Below the pieces are notes generated by a model. That model worked only from the letters and a program-made list of their open reading frames with translations. It was not told the origin of the DNA and searched no databases. From Candidatus Poribacteria bacterium (GTDB taxonomy: Bacteria; Poribacteria; WGA-4E; WGA-3G), in assembly GCA_028824125.1 (NCBI GenBank), contig JAPPES010000125.1, positions 1 through 35,626 of the forward strand: a DNA stretch of 35,626 nt, written 5' to 3'. The position numbers were made by a program, and so were the translations under genes. Numbering within the stretch: position 1 is the first letter of the stretch; every line of letters begins with the position of its first letter. Positions 27,471-33,415 of this stretch are shown piece after piece.

Positions 27471-27534
27471 GAAATGAAATGTCCAAGTAATTATATGTTT
27501 ACTATAATTTCTGTTTTGATGTATATAATCCGTA

Positions 27535-30084
27535 CTACGTTAAATCCCATAAAATTACTGTGCTGTCTCTACTGCAACTCGCCAGCGTTTTGCCATCTGA
27601 AGAAAAGACTATAGAATTAATACCTTCTATATGTCCTTTCAAAGTTTTCAGAAGTTTTCCTGTAGCAATATCCCACAAAAGTATTCCATCTTCAACAACT
27701 GCCAGTGTGTTGCTATCTGGTGAAAGAACAGCATAATAACCTTTTGCTTCTAAGTGTGTGATAGATTTTTGCTGTGCAGTAGAAACCTCCCAAAATTTGA
27801 TTTTCAGGGTGTCGTCTGCGGTTACAAGGGTTGTCCCATCAGGAGAAAAATCAATAGAACGGACATCAACATCTGCTTCCATTTTTATAATATTCAACAG
27901 TTCACCCGTTGCAACATGCCTAAAACGAATAGTTTCATCGTCTTCAATACTGGCTAAAATCTGTCCATTCGGTGAAAATAAAACTGTGTGAACACTTGAT
28001 GCATATCTATCAAAGGTTTTTAAGTTTTCTTCTGTGTTGGCATTCCACAATCGGATCGTTCCGTTCCAACTTCCGCTGGCGAGTGTTTGCCCATCTGGAC
28101 TAAATGCCAGCGAGGACACACCATTTGTATGTCCTTTGAGTACTCCTCTTTTTTTCCACTCGCTAACATTCCATAGTACTATTGTGTTATCGCGGCGAGT
28201 CCCGCAAGCGAGTGTCTCTCCGTCAGGCGAATACGCGATTGTCCTTATTGAACTTTTTAAAGAAAGTGTTTTGACAAGTTTCTGCGTATCTAAATCCCAA
28301 ATACGCACGATATCGTCTAAGCTGGCTAATGTTTTCCCATCAGGAGAGTATGCTACACTACTTACTACATCAGAATATCCGGTAATTGTCTTTTCAAGTT
28401 CACCTGTATTTACATCCCAGAAATATATTTCATCACAGGTTTTGACGGCAAGTGTCTGCCCATCTGGTGAAAATAGAAAATCAGTAACCCATTCTGCATG
28501 TCCAGCAGGCATTTTGAGATCATGTAATAACTCTCCCGTGTCAGCATCAAATAGTAGGACTGTTGCTTCTCCATAACACTCACTACATGCAAATATTCTA
28601 CCATCCGGAGAATATTGCACTTTCTCAAGCTCTCTATCCTGTTTTACTGTTTTCAGTTGTTCACCGGTATGGGGGTTCCACAATCGGACAGTTTCATCGG
28701 AATTCACACTCACAAGCGTTTTTGCATCTTTTGAAAAGTCAATATTCAGGCCGTACGAAGAAGCGTCTTTTGTTGTGAGTATGCGCAGAAATTCACCAGT
28801 CCGTGCATTCCATAGACAGACATTGTTATCTCCACCTTGACTGACAAGGACCTCTCCATCTGGAGAATACTTCAGAAAATTGACAGTATTTGCATGTGCT
28901 GCGAAAGTTAACTGTAGCTCACCAGTGGAAACATCCCAAAATCGGATGACTTCATCATTACCGCCGCTTGCGAGTGTGCTACCATCTGGATTGAACGCTA
29001 ACGTCGTGACTGGAGCTGTGTGCTCTTTGAGAGTTGCTTTTGGTTCACCTGTGGCACCATCCCATAAATGGATTACTCCACCACCGCTGCTTGCCAGCGT
29101 TTTACCATCTGGACTAAAAACAAAAGGATCTGTCCCCCCTGTAAGTACTGCTTTAGATTCACCAGTGACGGCATCCCAAAAATGAGTAGTATCGTCGTCG
29201 TTGTAGTCCCAACTACAAAAACTTACAAGTGTTTTACCATCAGGACTGAAAACAACGCCACTGACATAATAAGTATGTCCACTTAAATGACCAGTATGTC
29301 CAGTTAACAGATTGAGCTCTTCACCGGTTGGGACATCGATCAGCCAGACACCAATTGTACTTGCTAAAGCAAGGCGGGTGCCATCTGGCGAATATGCAAA
29401 ATCAAATACATAGCCTTTTCCGAACCTTGTTATTGCGTCTTTCGGTAGGTAACCTTCAATAATTTTTTTATTATTTGACAATTGAACAGATTCTAACGAC
29501 ATAATATCTCCTTGTTGAGGTTCAACGCCAAACTCCTTCCGTAGGAGTGAGCGGACTTCTCTTAATCTGGTCTTGACTGTGCCTATAGCTAAGTTAAGTT
29601 TTTGCGCAATGTCTTTGACACTCCATGATTCAAGATAGTACAGGACAGCGATGGTACGTACCCGATGTGGAAGGTGATGCACTGCCTCTCTGGCATCTGC
29701 GCGTAATTGTGTTTTCTGATAATGTGTCGGGGCATCTTGATCAATATGTGCGGCTAAATCTGCATCGCTCTGTAGGATTTCCTCACGCGAACGGCGGTGA
29801 GAAGAATAATATCTGTTACAAGCGTTATATGCAATTTGCCGCAACCATGCGCCAAAACTATCTATTTTCCGGAGACCCCGTATATTTTCCCACACTGCCA
29901 TCCAGATATTAGCATGAATTTCTTCCGCATCCCGGTGTTGCCTTGATTTTGAGACAACGATACGCCAAATCTGCGGCGTCCAACGGGACATGAGTTCCGC
30001 AAATGCCGCTTCATCACGGTTTTGAACAAGCGTGATAAGTTCTGCGTCTATGAGGTCATTGAGAGTTATCGAATCGTTGTGCAT
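27535..30084 (-). CDS. ECF sigma factor fused to a WD40 propeller, second tandem copy (849 aa)
   Basis: The sigma head (residues about 15-190) has HRDAEEIHANIWMAVWENIR and SFGAWLRQIAYNACNRYY in sigma2, and SVKDIAQKLNLAIGTVKTRL in sigma4. It differs at only a few residues from the head of 30177-32711. The linker leads to GYLPKDAITRFGKG and about 15 WD40 repeats ending VILWDLT. The ATG at 30084 lacks a clear Shine-Dalgarno, whereas the internal ATG at 29502 has AAGGAG 5 bases upstream, so the free 655-aa propeller may be the main product. The duplication break lies 15 bases upstream of the ATG, so the ECF-type promoter of the first copy was not carried along. Expression probably depends on read-through from 30177-32711. 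No SPCG turns are present. Confidence 0.92.
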   Translation of the reverse strand: MHNDSITLNDLIDAELITLVQNRDEAAFAELMSRWTPQIWRIVVSKSRQHRDAEEIHANIWMAVWENIRGLRKIDSFGAWLRQIAYNACNRYYSSHRRSREEILQSDADLAAHIDQDAPTHYQKTQLRADAREAVHHLPHRVRTIAVLYYLESWSVKDIAQKLNLAIGTVKTRLREVRSLLRKEFGVEPQQGDIMSLESVQLSNNKKIIEGYLPKDAITRFGKGYVFDFAYSPDGTRLALASTIGVWLIDVPTGEELNLLTGHTGHLSGHTYYVSGVVFSPDGKTLVSFCSWDYNDDDTTHFWDAVTGESKAVLTGGTDPFVFSPDGKTLASSGGGVIHLWDGATGEPKATLKEHTAPVTTLAFNPDGSTLASGGNDEVIRFWDVSTGELQLTFAAHANTVNFLKYSPDGEVLVSQGGDNNVCLWNARTGEFLRILTTKDASSYGLNIDFSKDAKTLVSVNSDETVRLWNPHTGEQLKTVKQDRELEKVQYSPDGRIFACSECYGEATVLLFDADTGELLHDLKMPAGHAEWVTDFLFSPDGQTLAVKTCDEIYFWDVNTGELEKTITGYSDVVSSVAYSPDGKTLASLDDIVRIWDLDTQKLVKTLSLKSSIRTIAYSPDGETLACGTRRDNTIVLWNVSEWKKRGVLKGHTNGVSSLAFSPDGQTLASGSWNGTIRLWNANTEENLKTFDRYASSVHTVLFSPNGQILASIEDDETIRFRHVATGELLNIIKMEADVDVRSIDFSPDGTTLVTADDTLKIKFWEVSTAQQKSITHLEAKGYYAVLSPDSNTLAVVEDGILLWDIATGKLLKTLKGHIEGINSIVFSSDGKTLASCSRDSTVILWDLT
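28661..28870 (-). repeat. 210-bp block identical to 31306-31515 inside paralogous propellers
   Basis: By eye every base matches the block at 31306-31515 in the neighbouring sigma-propeller, while the flanking propeller sequence is diverged. This fits gene conversion or a mosaic duplication. The block covers two WD40 repeats around FSKDAKTLVSVNSDETVRLW. Confidence 0.85.
29500..29513 (-). promoter_or_regulatory. Internal Shine-Dalgarno and in-frame ATG at the sigma/propeller junction
   Basis: Minus-strand AAGGAG (29513-29508) lies 5 bases before an in-frame ATG (29502-29500). Initiation gives a 655-residue propeller beginning MSLESVQLSN. It is a far better ribosome site than the one at the gene's first ATG. 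Confidence 0.68.
29573..29971 (-). repeat. About 399-bp block identical to 32200-32598 within the sigma heads
   Basis: By eye the coding sequence of sigma2-sigma4 is the same base for base as in the neighbouring fusion, with differences beginning on either side. A recent duplication or conversion is indicated. Identical antisense open frames of 95 codons are a by-product of this identity. Confidence 0.85.
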
Positions 30085-30094
30085 AGATAAATTG

Positions 30095-30142
30095 CTAATG
30101 GGGAAGTCTCCACTGTATGGTGTTGCGGTTTTGCCTGTTCAT
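30095..30142 (-). pseudogene. Relic N-terminus of a cytoplasmic WD40 gene between two sigma fusions
   Basis: AGGAGG, a 2-base gap and an ATG at 30142-30140 open a 15-codon frame, MNRQNRNTIQWRLPH, then a stop at 30097-30095. It matches the start of 25466-27358 (MNMQKPQHYTQWGLPP) and its leader. The match ends at CCCC; from 30099 on the sequence instead resembles the 15 bases before the start at 32711. This marks a recombination junction. It could also act as a short leader peptide ending 10 bases before the sigma ATG at 30084, coupling translation to it (inferred). Confidence 0.65.
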
Positions 30143-30176
30143 GTCCTCCTAATCTTCATTTTATGGTGTATAAATT

Positions 30177-32711
30177 CTACTTTGTAAAATCCCACAAAAT
30201 CACAGTACTGTCTCGGCATCCACTGGCGAGTGTCCGTCCATCTGGAGAATAGACTACAGAATAGACAGGGTCTATATGACCTGTAAAAGTTTTTAGGAGT
30301 TTGCCAGTAGCGACATCCCAAACAGAGAGTTCACCCATTCCACCACTGGCAAATGTGCTTCCATCCGGGGAATACACTACAGAATACGCACCCGCCTCCA
30401 CGTCAACGGTTTGTAGGAGTTCACCGGTTGTAACATCCCAAAAACGGATGCCATCAGCACCGTTCTCCCCGGTACATGCAAGTGTCATTCCGTCAGGCGA
30501 ATACGCAACAGAATCTATAGTATGGTCTGACTCTGTGTCAATAGTTCTTAAAAGTTTGCCTGTGGCAACATCCCAAAAGCGAATTGTTCCATCCGAACCA
30601 CCACTTGCAATTGTGGAGCCGTTCGGTGAAAACAACAGATCGTCAATCCAATCTGTATGCCCAGTAAGAGTATTTAAAAGTTCCCCGGTGTGTGAGTTCC
30701 ATAAGCGGATTGTTTTGTCCCTGCTTCCACTGGCAAGTGTTTTTCCATCAGGACTAAAAGCTACTGATGAGACGTTTTTCGTATGTCCTTCAAAGGTTGC
30801 CTTGTGTTCCCACGTACCAACACGCCACAGCAGTATTGTGTTGTCATGAGTTCCGCAAGCGAGTGTCTCTCCATCCGGCGAATATGCCATTATAGATATT
30901 GAACTTTTAGGTGCAATCGTCTTGACAAGTTTCTGCGTGTTTACATCCCAAATACGGAGGATTTCGTCTAAGCTTGCTAATGTCCTCCCATCAGGAGAAT
31001 ATACTACATGACCTACAACCTCAGAATATCCAGTAATTGTCTTTTCAAGCTCACCGGTATCCACAGCCCAGAAACTTATCTCAGACCCGATGGAAACGGC
31101 AAGTGTACGTCCATCCGGCGAAAACCGAAAACAACTGATCCATTTGTCATGCCCGGGTATTTCCAGATCCTGTAATAATTCTCCCGTATCAGCGTCAAAT
31201 AGTAGGACTGTTTCTTTTCTGTCGTCACTACATGCAAATATTTTACCATCAGGAGAATACTGCACAACCCTAAACTTTCCACTTTTTTTAATTGTTTTCA
31301 GTTGCTCACCGGTATGGGGGTTCCACAATCGGACAGTTTCATCGGAATTCACACTCACAAGCGTTTTTGCATCTTTTGAAAAGTCAATATTCAGGCCGTA
31401 CGAAGAAGCGTCTTTTGTTGTGAGTATGCGCAGAAATTCACCAGTCCGTGCATTCCATAGACAGACATTGTTATCTCCACCTTGACTGACAAGGACCTCT
31501 CCATCTGGAGAATACATCAGAGAATTAACCGTATTTGCGTGTGCAGCGAAGGTTAACTGTAGTTCACCCGTAGAAACACCCCAAAATCGGATGACTTCAT
31601 CACTACCGCCGCTTGCGAGTGTGCTACCATCTGGATTGAACGCTAACGTCTTGACCTGATCCGTATGTCCTATGAGAGTCGTTTTTAGTTCACCTGTGAC
31701 ACCATCCCATAGACAGATGCTTTTGTCTACACCAGCACTTGCCAGCGTTTTACCATCAGGACTGAAAACAAGAGAATATATCTCCTCTGTATGTCCTGTG
31801 AGTACTGCTTTTGATTCGCCAGTAGAGGGATCCCATAAACGAATGGTGTGGTCGTTCCAACTACTTAAACTCGCAAGTGTCTTTCCATCAGGACTGAAAA
31901 CAACGCCACTGGCATAATAAGTATGTCCAGTTAAGAAATTGATTTCTTCACCTGTTTGCGCATCATACAGCCAGATACCGATTGTGCTTGCTACAGCAAG
32001 TTGGGTGCCATCTGGTGAATATGCAAAATCAAATACATGACCTTTGCCGAACCGTGTTATAGCTCCTTTCGGTAGATAGTTGCTGATGTAATGTTCATGA
32101 TTGTGCGATAGAACGGACTCTGACAACATAACGTCTCCTTGTTGAGGTTCAACGCCAAACTCCTTCCGTAGGAGTGAACGGATTTCTCTTAATCTGGTTT
32201 TGACTGTGCCTATAGCTAAGTTAAGTTTTTGCGCAATGTCTTTGACACTCCATGATTCAAGATAGTACAGGACAGCGATGGTACGTACCCGATGTGGAAG
32301 GTGATGCACTGCCTCTCTGGCATCTGCGCGTAATTGTGTTTTCTGATAATGTGTCGGGGCATCTTGATCAATATGTGCGGCTAAATCTGCATCGCTCTGT
32401 AGGATTTCCTCACGCGAACGGCGGTGAGAAGAATAATATCTGTTACAAGCGTTATATGCAATTTGCCGCAACCATGCGCCAAAACTATCTATTTTCCGGA
32501 GACCCCGTATATTTTCCCACACTGCCATCCAGATATTAGCATGAATTTCTTCCGCATCCCGGTGTTGCCTTGATTTTGAGACAACGATACGCCAAATCCG
32601 TGGTGTCCAGCGGGACATGAGTTCCGCAAATGCCGCTTCATCACGATCTTGGACAAGCCGAATAAGTTCGGCATCTGTGAGGTCATTGAGAGTTATCAAA
32701 TCGTTGTGCAT
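30177..32711 (-). CDS. ECF sigma factor fused to a WD40 propeller, first tandem copy (844 aa)
   Basis: Sigma2 (RDAEEIHANIWMAVWENIR, SFGAWLRQIAYNACNRYY) and sigma4 (SVKDIAQKLNLAIGTVKTRL) occupy residues about 15-190. A linker with no membrane segment leads to NYLPKGAITRFGKG, then about 15 WD40 repeats ending VILWDFTK. The ATG at 32711 is used rather than the TTG at 32717; neither has a clear Shine-Dalgarno. AAGGAG at 32140-32135 before the ATG at 32129 would give a 650-aa free propeller. The propeller is closely related to the exported protein at 18833-20819, so the same body exists behind a sigma head and behind a signal peptide. The sigma head resembles those of 122-2824 and 7754-10450, but the body belongs to a different subtype without SPCG turns. 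Confidence 0.93.
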   Translation of the reverse strand: MHNDLITLNDLTDAELIRLVQDRDEAAFAELMSRWTPRIWRIVVSKSRQHRDAEEIHANIWMAVWENIRGLRKIDSFGAWLRQIAYNACNRYYSSHRRSREEILQSDADLAAHIDQDAPTHYQKTQLRADAREAVHHLPHRVRTIAVLYYLESWSVKDIAQKLNLAIGTVKTRLREIRSLLRKEFGVEPQQGDVMLSESVLSHNHEHYISNYLPKGAITRFGKGHVFDFAYSPDGTQLAVASTIGIWLYDAQTGEEINFLTGHTYYASGVVFSPDGKTLASLSSWNDHTIRLWDPSTGESKAVLTGHTEEIYSLVFSPDGKTLASAGVDKSICLWDGVTGELKTTLIGHTDQVKTLAFNPDGSTLASGGSDEVIRFWGVSTGELQLTFAAHANTVNSLMYSPDGEVLVSQGGDNNVCLWNARTGEFLRILTTKDASSYGLNIDFSKDAKTLVSVNSDETVRLWNPHTGEQLKTIKKSGKFRVVQYSPDGKIFACSDDRKETVLLFDADTGELLQDLEIPGHDKWISCFRFSPDGRTLAVSIGSEISFWAVDTGELEKTITGYSEVVGHVVYSPDGRTLASLDEILRIWDVNTQKLVKTIAPKSSISIMAYSPDGETLACGTHDNTILLWRVGTWEHKATFEGHTKNVSSVAFSPDGKTLASGSRDKTIRLWNSHTGELLNTLTGHTDWIDDLLFSPNGSTIASGGSDGTIRFWDVATGKLLRTIDTESDHTIDSVAYSPDGMTLACTGENGADGIRFWDVTTGELLQTVDVEAGAYSVVYSPDGSTFASGGMGELSVWDVATGKLLKTFTGHIDPVYSVVYSPDGRTLASGCRDSTVILWDFTK
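31306..31515 (-). repeat. 210-bp block identical to 28661-28870
   Basis: Partner of the block at 28661-28870 and co-linear with it in the sister gene. The neighbouring repeats have many substitutions, so identity is patchy along the two genes. Confidence 0.85.
32127..32140 (-). promoter_or_regulatory. Internal Shine-Dalgarno and in-frame ATG at the sigma/propeller junction
   Basis: Minus-strand AAGGAG (32140-32135) lies 5 bases before an in-frame ATG (32129-32127), giving a 650-residue propeller beginning MLSESVLSHN. The first ATG of the gene has no comparable ribosome site. Confidence 0.68.
32200..32598 (-). repeat. About 399-bp block identical to 29573-29971 within the sigma heads
   Basis: Partner of the block at 29573-29971. 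Together with the 210-bp block further into the genes it shows that the two fusions shared sequence recently. Confidence 0.85.
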
Positions 32712-32742
32712 AGACAAATTTCTAATTCGGTTTTAATAGAAA

Positions 32743-32768
32743 GAGGGAGGTTTACAAGGTGAGGGTTT
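32743..32768 (-). promoter_or_regulatory. Candidate ECF-type promoter for the tandem sigma-propeller genes
   Basis: Minus-strand AAACC (32768-32764), 17 bases, then CCTC (32746-32743), about 30 bases before the start at 32711. The spacing equals that of the sites at 2856-2881, 7685-7710 and 10482-10507, although the bases between are different, which argues for functional conservation. Confidence 0.42.
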
Positions 32769-33147
32769 AAAAAAATGAATAATTATATTTTTCAGAAAAA
32801 TTATCAGTCTTATGAATACGATCTATTGGGTTGCCTCTGTCCAACTTATGCCAAATTAACGGGATTTATCTTTTTCCGGACGGTGAATCAACGCCAAATG
32901 CGCGTTTGGCATTTGGGCGGGTGCGGTATCCTAACCAATGCAGAATACTACACGGAGAATACCATACGCGTATTCGCCCAATGGCATTGGTCCCGTTGAT
33001 TTGGCGTATTTTGCGATGGATTGGCGTCAAGTTAATTTGGTATTATACCATTTCTAAATGATTATGTAGCATAATTTCGCTTGCGCTCAACCCTACCTAC
33101 AGTTCATTATACCATTCTAAAAAATAACCACTCTTAAAGAAATAGAC

Positions 33148-33178
33148 CGTTCGTAGTCGTGCAATTCATTGTGCCTCT
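33148..33178 (-). repeat. Diverged copy of the dispersed 31-bp repeat
   Basis: Matches the 31-base unit of 15054-15084 (AGAGGCGCAATGAATTGCGC...) with three substitutions, in inverted orientation. It sits within the repeat-rich gap near the 42-bp palindrome. Confidence 0.75.
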
Positions 33179-33186
33179 TACATTTT

Positions 33187-33228
33187 GTAGGAGCGACCTC
33201 CTGGTCGCGACCAGGAGGTCGCTCCTAC
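33187..33228. repeat. Perfect 42-bp palindrome
   Basis: GTAGGAGCGACCTCCTGGTCG is followed immediately by its exact reverse complement, so each strand can fold into a 21-bp stem with no designed loop. A perfect palindrome of this size is not expected by chance. It resembles short mobile palindromic units, but no second copy is in the window. Confidence 0.9.
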
Positions 33229-33306
33229 GAGAAGAAAATCGGGCGGACAAAGCCCTCCTACAAGAGACAATTCAGCAATTTTGTGCTTAAATTGACGCCT
33301 ATGGGT

Positions 33307-33341
33307 TTCGCTTGCGCTTAACCCGATCTACAGTTCATTAT
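33307..33341 (+). repeat. 35-bp direct repeat, partner at 33076-33110
   Basis: TTCGCTTGCGCT...CTACAGTTCATTAT occurs twice in the same orientation with three differences (33076-33110 and here), flanking the diverged 31-mer and the palindrome. It may mark the ends of a composite repeat unit. Confidence 0.7.
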
Positions 33342-33415
33342 GGCAATTTGTCAATTGGAAATGGTATTACAAACTGAATAGGGATAATGGAAATGGAGTT
33401 ATCAGCACAAATTAG

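Larger units (their letters stand above)
32769..33415. other. Repeat-rich non-coding region
   Basis: No supported gene. It holds an imperfect 17-bp inverted repeat (32848-32864 with 32991-33007) enclosing smaller hairpins. The segment with the PNAKRAFGVD motif lies at 32885-32920. A 35-bp direct repeat (33076-33110 and 33307-33341, 32 of 35 bases alike) and a diverged copy of the dispersed 31-mer (33148-33178) are also present, together with a 42-bp perfect palindrome (33187-33228). A plus-strand open frame of 74 codons at 32775-32999 runs through these repeats and is not believed to be a gene. Confidence 0.6.

Noticed and set aside
29625..29912. Antisense 95-codon frame that is identical to the one at 32252-32539
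   Set aside because: The identity simply follows from the duplicated sigma domain on the other strand; it is not evidence for a conserved antisense gene.
30301..30849. Plus-strand open frame of 182 codons, the longest of many antisense frames
   Set aside because: It mirrors the WD40 repeats of the minus-strand gene, as do the other antisense frames rich in LPSGE- and VFPSGEN-like strings. These are the reverse reading of the FSPDG codons and have no separate ribosome site.
32775..32999. Plus-strand open frame of 74 codons in the repeat-rich gap
   Set aside because: It runs through inverted repeats and the PN.KR.FGVD segment read on the wrong strand, without a recognisable domain or good Shine-Dalgarno.
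33076..33341. CRISPR array
   Set aside because: The repeats are few, diverged, widely spaced and of mixed type, with no regular spacers and no cas genes in the window.
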